DNA from: Panax quinquefolius
Lineage: Eukaryota > Streptophyta > Magnoliopsida > Apiales > Araliaceae
Direction: 5' to 3'
DNA: 64,000 nucleotides
NCBI GenBank assembly: GCA_020205615.1
Contig: CM035170.1
Coordinates: 26,384,027 to 26,448,026 of the forward strand
Shown here: positions 35,600 through 46,742 of the stretch, in pieces
Numbering within the stretch: position 1 is the stretch's first letter
How the letters are laid out: each line of letters begins with the position of its first letter
Notes under the pieces: model-generated
Database searches by the model: none
What the model saw: only the letters and a program-made list of their open reading frames with translations
What the model was told of the DNA's origin: nothing
Position numbers and translations under genes: made by a program

Positions 35600-37009
35600 A
35601 CCGTGACGCCCCCAAAATAGGTATACATCACCCATCTTGAGTCGCCAAATATACATGGTATGTAATTTAAATACAAACTTCTTTTATATACAAGATGACA
35701 AAACGTAGTTGAGAGTTTCAGCACGAATAATGTCTCATAAAGAGTATAAAAAGTCAAATAAAGTCCTCATTACAATTATTATCACACTATTTCACATAAT
35801 AGTGAGGACTACTATAACCACCTATCTGGACCGTCAATCCATTCCCCGACTAGTCCCAGCTATATTCTCATTTCCTAAAGAGAACAATGAAAGCAAAGTG
35901 TGAACTCAACTAGCCCAGTAAGAAATATTATGACTAAGAAAATACAAAATAAATTATCGTTAGCCTTCAACAGTGTTAAACTGATAAAATATAATAAACG
36001 TCAAGTTTAACTACAGCGGAACAAGCAATCCATTAGAAAAGTCAAGTATAGCCTGATATCAACTATCTTCTATGATTAGAAATGTTTATCAATCATTTTA
36101 TCGCTGAGACTCAGCTTAATAAATAATCCACATCATCGAATCATCCCTGCACTACGGCCAAGGATATTCATTAGTATCACCAATGGTCATGATCATACCA
36201 ACAACTGTCCATCAATGCACTACGGGCCAATGAGGACTTTTACCATATCATTTGTAACATTTTGTGTCATGATTATACCGAATAATCCCTGGTCATAATC
36301 ATACCAATCAACAACCCATCTATGCACTATGGCCAAAGATGACTTTCATTATAATATAAGCATGAGGATGATAACAATGATATAAGAATTCAATTTAAAT
36401 GAGAGCAAGGATAAATTTTAAAGATTTATAATTCAATTTATCCAGAATTCAATAATGTCCAAATTGTCAACATGATACTGCTTTGTGGAGTAAAATTCAA
36501 GAATAATATTATATCAAAAATAATTTGGACAGAAAAGAAATTAATTTTTGTTATAAATAGTACCCCTGGTGAATAGTAATCGAGTGAATAGTACCACATG
36601 AATAGTACTTCGTGAATAGTAACCCGTGAATACTACCCCGACATGAAAAGGTTAAAAACTATCAAGAATGCTCAGAATAATATTTCCATGAAAAGATACT
36701 AGATGAAGCGCAAATATCAAGGATATTCTAATAATTTCATGGAGTATAGAAGCAATACTTATCAACATAAGTGTAGAATTAGAAATATGAAACGAAATAA
36801 TATTACTTACATACTACAGAGTATGGAAGAAAATATTATTTCTTACGAATATTGAACAAGAATAATATCAGTTACGAATATTAACGAAATAATACCCCTT
36901 ACCTTAGTAGGAGATTGGATACTGCAATAGTGTAGTAACAGAATACTCTTCTTCTTTCTATCTCTATAGCTTGGATGAATTGGTGAAAAATAATGAAGAA
37001 ATGAGCTTC

Positions 37010-37017
37010 TATTTATA
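37010..37017 (-). promoter_or_regulatory. TATA box of G1 5' LTR
   Basis: Minus-strand CTATAAATAGAAGC; absent from the 3' LTR because of a deletion. Confidence 0.65.
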
Positions 37018-37118
37018 GACTTGGCAGAGTAAGGGTAAAATAGTCTTTTCGCTATAATTTATGACATCATTGCTGACATCATCAATCATATTATATCATT
37101 GCTTACTTCATCGTCCGA

Positions 37119-37138
37119 TGACATCATCGCTTACGTCA
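37119..37138 (-). promoter_or_regulatory. ocs/as-1-like element in G1 5' LTR
   Basis: Minus-strand TGACGTAAGCGATGATGTCA, ~102 bp upstream of the TATA box. It matches the ocs/as-1 consensus TGACGTAAGSRMTKACG but for one base. Related TGACATCA and TGCTGACATCA copies lie between it and the TATA box. Confidence 0.6.
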
Positions 37139-37943
37139 TAGGAATTCAAATTCAATTTGTTCTCTTCCACCTCCTTTTACTTTTATACCTTGAATTTATT
37201 ATAATAATGTTACCATTCAAATTTTTAAAAAAACGTACTATTATATAATCACATCATACTACTATAATGTAATATTATAATAATATATTTGAATGAATTA
37301 GTTTATCAGAAAAGATAAAATACCAACTTTCAACTAATGTCACATGCTAAAAATTCCTCAGTTTAAATCCACATTGAATAAATATTTTCTTATCATATAT
37401 ATCAACAATTAATTATTCACAAATAATATTACAAAATTACAATATCGACAACCAGGTCGTTCCAAGGAAAGAGGGGGCCTTCCGATAAGGATTTCTCCCT
37501 ATTAGCGCGCTATTAGGTGACCAAACCCCTTTTCTCGACAGAACTTTCTAGACATTGTCAATAATGAAATAATAATATTATTCAAATAATATGAATTATT
37601 GATTTGATAATTTGAAATACTGTGCAATGACAATTATTGAATCAATAATATAAAATATCAACGTAGCAATTATTGAATCAATAAAATAAAATATTGAACA
37701 AGAATTACTATAATAATTATTGAAAGTGACTTCTTCACGTAAGCATCAATAATCCAAGATATCAGCATAATATCGTGTGTACTACTATGCAACCACGCCA
37801 GACATCGTATTTCTTTTATCAACGGGTAATTCAACAGTTAACGGTAAAACTTTCGCCGTTATTTTTATAAAAAGATAATTTTATCATTTTCTAACTCCGA
37901 TAATATTCTGTTGTGGGGTCCACCAATGATTGTGTCTTCGTAC

Positions 37944-37989
37944 GAATATTCCCCGACAAAAAGAATATTCCCCGACCAAACGAATATTT
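37944..37989 (-). promoter_or_regulatory. GAATATTC array in G1 5' LTR
   Basis: GAATATTC at 37944 and 37963, GAATATTT at 37982; exact 19-bp steps. Confidence 0.6.
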
Positions 37990-38124
37990 TATAACAACTT
38001 GCTTACTTTGCAAAATTTATAAATATTACTCACAACTATAACATTATAACAAATTCACACCTTAATATTCAAAAATATAATTCGAGAAAAATTAATCTTT
38101 ATTTATGAAAGTTGGGGTCTTACA

Positions 38125-39137
38125 TGTATCATCAATTACTTCATTTCTACTGGAGCCATACGATATGGAGCTTTCGAAATCGGTGTTATTCTCGGTGCTA
38201 AGTCTATTACAAATTCAATTTCCCTGTCCGGCGGAAGACCAGACAGATTGTCTAGAAACACATCCTGAAATTCACTCACTATGGGTATATCTTTAATCTC
38301 TACTCCCTTTTTTTGAGTATCCACGATGTATACTAAATAACCTAGACACCCTTTCCTTAACAATTTCTTGTCATGCATCATCGTAACGCAACACGAATGC
38401 TTAAGCAATGAGCTACCATAAAACACTACCTTAGACTTACTCGGAGTCTGAAGGTTCACACATTTGTTCTGACAGTCAATTATCGCCGCATGGTTATATA
38501 ACCAATCCATCCCCAGTATTACGTCAAATTCTCCTAGTCTAATAGGAATCAAGTCTATGCTCAATCCATCTTCTCTAATGTTTGCGTGACAATTACGATA
38601 AACGTATTCTATATGGATTATTTCCTTATTCGCAACTTCTATGTTCAAAGGATCTTCTAAAAGTTCTCGGGGTGTATTAAGTTTACTAGTAAATTCTTTG
38701 TATACAAATGAATAGGTGGCACCCGAATCAAATAATACATAAGAATTTATATTATTGATTGGGATTATACCTGACACCACGTCCTTTGCAGCTACTACAT
38801 CCGGGACGGTCATGTTAAAGGTTCGGCCGATCGATCGGTTGGGTTGCACAGGTCCACCGATCATTAACTTGCTTCCTCTTCCCTGGCCTCCACTAGCTCC
38901 ATCGCTCCCTTTCTTCGGGCAATCCTTTATCTGATGCTCTGTTGATCCATAAGCAAAACATACCCTGATCTTCTTTGGTTTTGCACAATTTGGAGATATG
39001 TGCCCCTCTTGACCGTAATTATAACATGTGTTCTTTCTTTTCCAGCACTCCCCCTGATGACTCCTCCCACACTTGTTGCAAGCTTCAGTTCTTTTCTTAA
39101 TGTTTCCCTGGTGACTCTCACCTTGATTATTATTTCT

Positions 39138-39176
<39 letters not shown>

Positions 39177-39956
39177 CAATTTTCTCTTTCCAAAGTTACT
39201 CCCTTTGCTGTTGCTTCCCCCACGATACTCACTACTAGTGTTCTTGTTCTTCTTCTCGTTATGATATAGACTTAAGGCCTCACTGACACCTTCCGTAATG
39301 ATTGCCTTCTCTAATAATGTCACAAAGGAATCAATCTGGAGAACTGATACCTTAATATACAACCATGACTTCAGCCCTTGCTCGAAGCGTCTCGCCTTCC
39401 TTTCCTCATCCCCAACTTGGTGCTCCGCAAATCGCGCTAGTTCGTTAAACTTAATTGCGTATTGCGCCACCGTCATATCTCCTTATTTTAACTCTAGGAA
39501 CTTCACTTCCATCCTACTCTTCATACTCTTCAGGAAATAGTTCTCGAAGAACAGCATCGTAAACCTCTCCCATGTTATCGTTCCTTCCCCCGCTCTCTGC
39601 TGATTAGCTTCCCACCAATAGTTTGCTTCGCCCCTCATCATGTATGTGGAAAATACTGTCTTTTGGTCTTCACCCACGCAAGCTATACTGAAGGCCTTCT
39701 CAATTTCCTTGATCCAAGTTTGTGCAACTATCGGGTCAGTAGTTCCCTCGAATTCAGGGGGTCCTACACTCTTAAAATCTTTGAAGGTTGTTACTAGAAC
39801 AACTTGGGGAACGGGTGGTACAGGTTCATTTATTCCCCTCAGAGCTTCTCCCAATAAATCTATAAGTCTCTGTATCAGATCTAATGGTCCTCTCTCATCA
39901 TTAACTGACTATTCTGGGACAGTTATCCTACATCTGGGCAGCATTTTCTGCATCAT
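38125..39956 (-). pseudogene. gag: G2 Gag-protease
   Basis: One frame from ATG at 39956 with TAG at 39911-39909 and TAA at 39485-39483, both from CAG/CAA codons. Gag core: GPPEFEGTTDPIVAQTWIKE and MMRGEANYWWEANQQR. Then MTVAQYAIKFNELARFAEHQ and WLYIKVSVLQIDSFVTLLEK. An Asn run lies at 39175-39138. Three knuckle-like motifs follow: CNKCGRSHQGEC, CYNYGQEGHISPNC and CFAYGSTEHQIKDC, the last two with the second Cys changed to Tyr. The protease active site is VLFDSGATYSFV, then EFDVILGMDWLYNHAAIIDC. The pre-RT part ends [14 protein letters not shown] with a TAA just before the G1 insertion. From 39476 leftwards 446 codons are open, so decay is modest. Confidence 0.9.
39138..39175. repeat. GTT/AAC trinucleotide repeat (Asn run in G2 Gag)
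   Basis: About 12 units of GTT, read as Asn codons on the minus strand. Confidence 0.9.
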
Positions 39957-40286
39957 AAAATTTTCATTTTAATATTTATTTACTTAAACATTGCTCAATT
40001 GAAAAGAAATAAAAGTTTATAACATGCTTCTGAAATAAGATCATTTATATTCATATGCCAAATGGTTACAATACATGTTCTTTTCTAGTATACTGCTATA
40101 AATGATAACACATATCCCCTATTATCACAAAAGACGGGGACAACTCCAGCTTACTACCCCTCTAAAATTTTTCAAAAGTTGGGGTTTACTACTATCTCAC
40201 ATCTTACACAAAAGACTGAGATTTAATAACAATTTTAAACAACACATAAATAAAATACTACAACTACTAGACTTCATCCTCTAGAC
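39957..40286 (-). other. G2 spacer between the extra ORF and gag
   Basis: 330 bp without an ORF; AT-rich, nothing else seen. Confidence 0.5.
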
Positions 40287-41066
40287 TCAATCTAACATCC
40301 CACGCTCCATGGCGCTCTGATATTCCTTCTGTGTAATGTGCACCACCATATCTCGACTTATGGTATGTCGGGTCTGTCCTTGCTCAGCTGGGTAGTGATT
40401 TACCCCATCGATCAATCTCTCCATGGTCGTGCGTAGAGCATAGCCCATCTTGTTCATCTTCCTCCTCTTGCACCATACATCGTCTTCTAGATCATCCACC
40501 CTATCATTGGCTTTATCCCACTTCTCCTCGAAGTGAATCCTATCCATCACTTCCATCTCTATCTGAGTTTGGAGAGCCTCCTTCTACGTCCTCTCTCTCA
40601 AAACCCTTTGCTCCATTTCCTCTAGCTTCCCTGCCAACTCAACGTTCCTCACCACCGATCAGTGAAATAAGGTCCCCATCTGGATCCCTGCCTCCTTACG
40701 GTGAGCAATTTCAACCTCCATTTCTTGAATCGCCAATTTCCTCTGATGGTCCTTGTCCCTAAATTTCTGGAACTCAGACTCCTCCACTCTATATCTTAAC
40801 TCCAAGATCTGCTCCTCATACTCTCCCAACATCCGATCCTCGAAAGTAGCCTCGTTGGAGTCCTCCATGGGCTCGGGCGCCTCCTCCAAAGGCTCTTCCA
40901 CAGGGTCAGACTCCTCGGGTAATGGCTCCATCACTTCTTCCTTGTCATCGTCATCGATAAGGGCCACTACTGATATAGGCTCCGCTATCAAGGGTGTCTC
41001 AAATACCATATGGATATCACCCGGCTGCTCCTCTACTACTCGGCTAGGTCCTCCCATATCAGTCAT
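40287..41066 (-). pseudogene. G2 extra ORF upstream of gag: acidic coiled-coil protein
   Basis: About 259 codons from MTDMGGPSRVVEE (ATG 41066-41064) to MERGMLD (stop at 40287), one frame broken by TGA (40661-40659) and TAG (40586-40584), each a C-to-T type change. Residues ~30-75 are highly acidic (DDDDKEEVMEPLPEE, EEPLEEAPEPMED). The rest looks coiled-coil (YEEQILELRYRVEESEFQKF, LAGKLEEMEQRVL, EKWDKANDRVDDLEDD). No known domain recognised. It lies between PBS and gag, where most chromoviruses have only a short leader; Ogre/Tat elements carry an ORF there, but I cannot show homology. An ATG further right (41135) is possible. Confidence 0.6.
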
Positions 41067-41273
41067 CCTACAATCACCAACATAAGATAAGACAAACAAT
41101 AACTCCATCAGAATGTTAAATAAACATAAGTTCATTCTATAGAATGAAGTTATATTTCATAACACACTAAGTCTCTCAAGGAAAACTCTACATGAGTTTT
41201 ATCTCCTTTCTAACTTCTAAGTTCTCCTGAGTTATAATCTAAGGACACTCGCTCCTAAGGTTTTATAACTACA

Positions 41274-41285
41274 ACTTTGATACCA
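41274..41285 (-). other. Primer binding site of G2
   Basis: Minus-strand TGGTATCAAAGT, two changes from the tRNA-iMet complement, three bases from the LTR end. Confidence 0.8.
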
Positions 41286-41288
41286 ACC

Positions 41289-42690
41289 TGTGACACCCCC
41301 AAATTTGGACCGCCACTTGGTCACTCGAAATCGGTTCTTTACGTGCTCATGGCATTCAAAATAACTAAAATTTCATGTTCACAATGGAAGATCTAATTTA
41401 GAATAATATACAATGATTTATTATAATTATTCCTCCAAGTCTCGCAACCTACAGTACTTAATAGATTACATAATAATATCGAATAAAGACTTATTACATA
41501 ATCCTACTTAAGCTTAAACATAGTCTAAAAATAGTCTTCATACAACATAACAATCTTAAAATATAAAGGAACAAGCTAGTCAGGTAGCCTTGCCCTTGCC
41601 CTTGTCTTTCCTATAGACACTTCCCTATTCCGCCTAAACTGAAAAGTTTTAAAAAAGCAAGGATGAGTACAAATTGTCCAGCAAGTAATATACAACAAGG
41701 GTGATGAGTATTATATCATAAGTTTTAAATATCAAATTATAGTCTCCAAGATAGTTCAGGGTATTAGAATAATATCATGAATCAATGAATATCAACGTTT
41801 CTCAAATCAAATCTTTGAAATATGACATGATAGTTCAATATAGATCAAAAGATATATATGAATTCAAAGGCTATCCACGTATCCAACTTAATAAAACAAT
41901 TCATACTAAGTAGTCACTAAGGACTATTGAACATCTACTAAAATTACCAATATTAAACTGATAACCCAAAAGAATCAAGTACTATAGATGATCACTATAA
42001 ATACTCTAAGTTATGCATAACACCACAGTACTATCCACTCGTGTGTTGGGGTTTCCCACAACATACACTCCCCTTACCATAAGGGTTGTTCAACTAAGTT
42101 TTCAAGATTTCCACACTAATCAATTGGTTTGGACAGTTTTATAAACATGTATGTAGTCTGGCCGAATCAATGACATAGACCCCTTCGCAGTATTCAAGAA
42201 TAATACAAAGTTCAACATGAATATTAGTTTTCACAAGAGTTTAAAAATACTAGCTTAATTGAACGAATAAGTAGGATAACTTGCATTCAAAGAGATAAGA
42301 TTACAATATCCGTTGAATAAAGTAAATCAAGGGTTTAGGATACTTGCACAATGTAAAGGATAGTTCAGATACTTGCCTTAAGCGTAGTTTATCCACGTTA
42401 AGAAATTAACACTTTCAAATCCTAGTATAGCGTATTATAAGTACAAGATGCTCATTAGCTAACACATTCTTCATTCAGGTTTGACATGATTCAAGTATGC
42501 ACATATTGTACAAAATCAGCTTATAGGTTTATTATGAAATCAAGTATCTAGTTACTTCATAAGTAAATTTACAATACTTTCGATTAAGACATTTTTACCC
42601 ATGGACTTTCATTATACAAGGAAAACACTATCATAATACTTAATCATGACATATATACATGTATCAGTAGGTTTTAAACCACTTTTAGCA
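41289..42690 (-). repeat. 5' LTR of G2 (1402 bp)
   Basis: Minus-strand start TGCTAAAAGTGG, end GGGGGTGTCACA. The right boundary is placed where G3 homology resumes; the left boundary is fixed by the PBS. Not similar to the Tekay-family LTRs beyond the terminal bases. No coding sequence inside. Confidence 0.7.
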
Positions 42691-43435
42691 ATATAGGCAT
42701 TAAATCGAGAATCTATAGGCCACAGTTCCTACTTAATCGAGAATCTCAAATGGACTATTAAATCGAAGGTTTGAGCTTTTCTCACATCGCCGATTCTCAC
42801 TTTTGGAGTAACAACTTCTTGCATCTTCTTCTTCATATTCATCAGCTCCAGGTCTGTAGCTTAAAGCAGCTTTAAATTTATCGATTAAGGTCAGTTCTAC
42901 GTGAATATTTGACATCATCACATGGGTCCCTATAGTATTTAACTCTATCTCTATCATTTGTAAGTTATACGAAATGGGTCTTTGTGTTAGACAATATCGC
43001 ACTCATTCCCGCATACGATCTTTTACTGAACACGTTAGCTACCACGTTCGCTTTTCCAGGATGGTATGGTCAGAACAAGTGCCAAAATGAGTCTCCTCTT
43101 GAGTTCTTGGAAGCCTTTCTCAAATTCCTCGCTCCACTCGAATTTTGTATCTTTTCGTGTTAGCTGAGTTAACAGAGTAGCGATTCTAGAAAATCATTCC
43201 ACGAATCTCCGATAGTAACCAGCTAAGCCTAGAAAGCTACTTATTTCGATTACTACTTCAGGTTGCTCTTAACTATGACTCATATCCCAATCTTGGATAG
43301 CACGTCATAATGGCACCTATCAGTTTACCACCACATGAATATCACGTCCCCTACAGAGAGTCTGGCTTCGATGCATTCCACAAAGTAAGTCACCAGATAG
43401 AGGCTAAGGTACCAACTCCTATAGTTAGGTTTTTA
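42691..43435 (-). pseudogene. pol: G3 pol remnants joined by deletions
   Basis: Short blocks match G1 in order but with large gaps: integrase C-terminal end (42700-42790, compare 29440-29530), RNase H/linker (42830-43060, compare 30530-30780) and RNase H (43070-43265, compare 31070-31280). The segment 43274-43425 matches nothing here that I recognise (filler), and after it the RT-proximal part resumes. The RT core and integrase core are missing. No intact motif remains. Confidence 0.7.
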
Positions 43436-44060
43436 ACTCCTGAAGTTCAATAGGAGCCATTCGATATGAGATTTTAGAAATGGGTTTTGTATCGGGTTCA
43501 AAGTCGATACAAAATTAAATATCACACTCTGGGGGTAGGTCATGAAGTTCTTCAGGAAATACGTCAGGAAATTCACTAACAACAGAATATTATTCAAATC
43601 TAACGTATTCAAGTCCATGACATGAGTAAGAAAGCTTAACTTTCATTTTTTAATAAACGAATGACTTTATGGCTTGATATGCCAGTGATTAACTTTAATG
43701 GTTTGGTTGTTTGAATTCGTACAACAGGTTGGTTAAGAATATAAAAACTAACAACCTTACGAAAATAATCAATTTTAGCATGATGAGTGGTTAACCAATC
43801 AATCCCTAAGATCTCATCAAATGCAAGAATTTTCAAACATATAAGATCAACAGGTAGGGTGAGGGTACCAATGTGAATCAAGCAAAATTTATAAACAGTG
43901 GATGTAACGAAAGTTTTTCCTAACGGAGTTTCAACAAATAAGTCAAAGTCTAATTTCTCAGCAGTAAAGTTCAAACGTTGAGCACAAACATGAGAGATAA
44001 AAGAATGGGTAGAACCGGTATATAATAAGGTATAAACTTCGTAAGAGTTTATAATTAACT
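43436..44060 (-). pseudogene. pol: G3 protease and linker
   Basis: Active site region near 44020 reads YTGSTHSFIS, with Tyr instead of the catalytic Asp. The open part (43974-43636) continues LDFDLFVETPLGKTFVTSTV and ILAFDEILGIDWLTTHHAKI. The linker to RT (43618-43436) is in another frame. Closely similar to the G1 protease; inactive. Confidence 0.8.
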
Positions 44061-45292
44061 AATACGTGCTAATTTCTTTCGGGTTACTCGCTTTTTGAGA
44101 AGTCACAAAAATTGATCTTCGTAAAACCGCCGACTTTGTTTTGTCCGTATCCGCCTTTGGTGCCACCGTCCCAACTGGACTTGATTTCGCTACAGACAAT
44201 CTCGAGCTATATGACCGTCTTTTCCACCACTAAAACATACCTTGGAAGGCTATGAATAGTTCAGACTTATGTGTCCCTCCTCTCCGCATCTGTAGCGTCT
44301 AACTAGCGGTCGTTCTCCTCCCCTAGAATTTGTTGCTAGTGCTGGTGCCGACGTCTTCTCGTCATTGTTGAATCTTCTCTTTTTGAAATTTCCACTTGAC
44401 TCACCTTTCCTATTATCTTGGTCATGATTACCACCGAAGTGGTTACCATTTCTGGCATGATAATTTCTTCCACGATTGTTATCATTGTTCCGATGATCGT
44501 TTCCATCGGTACGATTATCATCGAGTTGTTGGTCGTTATTCTTCAGTTGAGCCGACTCATTATTGCGCTCCAATAACTAAGCCCTATTCACAACATCTGA
44601 ATATAAACAAAGTTTTTGAGAAATGAGGTATTGACTTATTTCGTGTTTCAAACCTCGTAGAAACATTCGCGTCATTCTCTCCTCATTATCAACTAAATGG
44701 GATGCAAATTAGGATAACTCGTCAAACTTAGCTTCATACTGCGACACGTTCATATTAATTTACTCCAGCTTGATGAACTCTACCTCCTTCATGTGACGAA
44801 TACTTTCGGGAAAGTACTTGTCGTTGAACAATTCTTGGAACTTCTCCCAAGACATCTTCAGTGTGGCAAGCTGAGTATGCTTTATGAATTCCCACCAATA
44901 ATCTGCCTCAGCTCGCAACATGAAGGTGGCGAAAGGAACCTTTTGCTCCTCTGAGCATCCCAAGACATCAAATATCTTAGTGATCTGCTTTATCCACGTC
45001 TCTTCCATATGTGGTTCTGGCTTTCCCAAAAACTCCGACGGTCCCAACTCCTTGAACTGCTTAGCGATGACCATCCGTGAGTTGCCAGTGTTTCCACCTG
45101 CATTTTGAACAGTAGTCTCTCTCGTTTGGTTTTGCATGAATTTTAAAAAGTTCCTAAACATACCACGTTCGTCATTTGGTTGGTGTTATTGTTTACAGGA
45201 GGGTTATTGCCTTCCTTATCCTGGGTATTGATCAGTGGTGACTCAATGGTCTCATGTGCTCCATTGCTTATCTCAACATCTTCAGATGCCAT
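44061..45292 (-). pseudogene. gag: G3 Gag (frameshifted)
   Basis: Starts MASEDVEISNGAHETIESPL (ATG 45292-45290). A frameshift near 45170 leads to MFRNFLKFMQNQTRETTVQN and the complete capsid core: KELGPSEFLGKPEPHMEETW, MLRAEADYWWEF, SWEKFQELFNDKYFPESIRH, open to 44760. A TAA, then MNVSQYEAKFDELS and TRMFLRGLKHEI with more stops. The open basic part 44573-44250 ends in a knuckle-like RYRCGEEGHISLN whose first Cys is Arg. Longer and better kept than the G1 Gag. Confidence 0.85.
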
Positions 45293-45460
45293 TTTACTGT
45301 CACAAAACAATGGTTAATTGACATGCCACATATTATCCCTATATTCTAACCAACCAATTAAATAACAAATAAGCTTAGGTAGGACACACTAGCGAAGGAT
45401 TTACTCGTCTCTCCCCTCCTAGTTCTATTCCCCGATCTCCGCCAGAGACCATATCCCTAA

Positions 45461-45472
45461 GCTCTGATACCA
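45461..45472 (-). other. Primer binding site of G3
   Basis: Minus-strand TGGTATCAGAGC, a perfect match to the plant tRNA-iMet complement, two bases from the LTR end. Confidence 0.9.
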
Positions 45473-46734
45473 ACTGTGACGCCCCCAAAATAGGTATACC
45501 TCACCCATTCTGATTCGCCAAATACATGGTACAGAAACAACTACAACTTCATTAATACAATTGTCGTGCAAAATACGACAACATATAAACTGTGAGTTTA
45601 AATACAAATATTGTCTTCTAGACAATATCCACACTAAAATAAGGTCTCATTACAATTATTGATACACTATTTTAAAAAATAGTGAGGACTACTAAAACAA
45701 CTGTCTTGAACCATCACTCCACACCCCGACTAGTTCCCACTATATTCTCGTCTCCTAAGAAGAAAAATGGAACAAAAAGGAAAAGGGTGAGCTCAACTAG
45801 CCCAGTAAAGAATATTATGACTAAGATAATGTACAACAAATTATCTTTAGTCTTCAACAGGGAAAAATCTGATAGAATATAATACACAACAAGTTTTAGA
45901 TCAATAACTGCAGCGGAAAAAACAATTCATTAGAAGAGTCAAGTAGAGAATGAATTCTACTATCTTTTAAGATTTAAAAATTCATCATCAATATTTTATC
46001 CCTGTAACATCAATCAATATACATCTTGAATCAAATATTCATCTTTGCACTACAGGCCAAAGATATTCATTTGTATCACCAGTTGGTCATATTCATCTCA
46101 ACACCTAATCATCTTTGCACTATGGGCCAAAGATATTCATCAGTTAATCATTCATCTTTGCATTACAGGCCAAAGATATTCAGTAATATCATCATTTAGG
46201 ACTGAGGATGATGAAAAATATCTTAAAGAAAATGAATCCAGTGAGATAAAAGGACAAATATTAGGGATTCGTATTACAGTTTATCCAAGTTCAATAATAT
46301 TCCATAATAACCAATTTTTAAGCAGAATTCAAGAATAAAGATCAAAACATGGATACAATCAAAGATAGTAACCATAATAAACATCTTGGACAAAAAGGAG
46401 AAAATTTCATTTTTTGGTGAATAGTGTCGTATTCGTGAATACGGTCATATACGTGAATAAAGTGTCGTATACATGAATAGTAACCCCGACACAAAAAGGT
46501 AGGAATTCCACAATAAAATTCATATCAATATTTCGGCATAATGATATTGAAAGAAATAACATCCCTTACCTCAAAAGAATAGTACTTCTAGCTGGAATAT
46601 CAGATATAACACTGAAAGGAACTTGCACCGTATAGTAACACTCAAAGTATCAAAATACTCACAAAAATACGCTCGATAATATAGAGAGAAAACATCAGTT
46701 TCTGCTGTGATTTTCAATTCTTACCTAAGCACCC

Positions 46735-46742
46735 TATTTATA
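46735..46742 (-). promoter_or_regulatory. TATA box of G3 LTR
   Basis: Minus-strand CCTATAAATAGGGTGC, same context as in solo LTR H. Confidence 0.65.

Larger units (their letters stand above)
26733..38124 (-). mobile_element. Tekay-type chromovirus G1 (both LTRs, dead)
   Basis: Minus strand: 5' LTR (38124-35602), PBS, rearranged leader (35587-33710), gag, protease, RT, RNase H, integrase with chromodomain, polypurine tract, 3' LTR (29115-26733). Duplications TTTAT/TGTAT (one change) in the G2 pol linker. Element order and chromodomain identify the chromovirus Tekay/Del lineage. It has many frameshifts, a lost integrase Glu and a rearranged 5' leader. Confidence 0.9.
35602..38124 (-). repeat. 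5' LTR of G1 (2523 bp)
   Basis: Minus-strand start TGTAAGACCCCAACTTTC. The end is GGGGGCGTCACG (final A of the usual CA changed to G). Contains the 19-bp array (37944-37989), the TATA box (37010-37017), an as-1-like site (37119-37138) and degenerate minisatellites. Confidence 0.9.
21289..42690 (-). mobile_element. Ty3/gypsy element G2, split by three insertions
   Basis: Minus strand. Pieces from 5' to 3': LTR (42690-41289), PBS, an extra ORF (41066-40287), gag-protease (39956-38125), [G1], start of RT (26732-26475), [solo LTR H], rest of RT and RNase H (22370-21289), [Athila], then off-window. When each insertion and one copy of its duplication are removed, the pol frame joins up. Inserted in G3: left of 42691 the G3 integrase homology is interrupted, and ATATA (42691-42695) is the candidate duplication. 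The pol type is chromovirus-like. Confidence 0.85.

Noticed and set aside
40753..41085. Plus-strand Ser-rich 110-codon ORF
   Set aside because: Antisense of the acidic coiled-coil ORF of G2; low-complexity Ser/Gly arises from Glu/Pro codons read backwards.
45461..45472. tRNA gene fragment at the PBS
   Set aside because: Only the 12-base complement of the tRNA-iMet 3' end is present; no cloverleaf on either strand.
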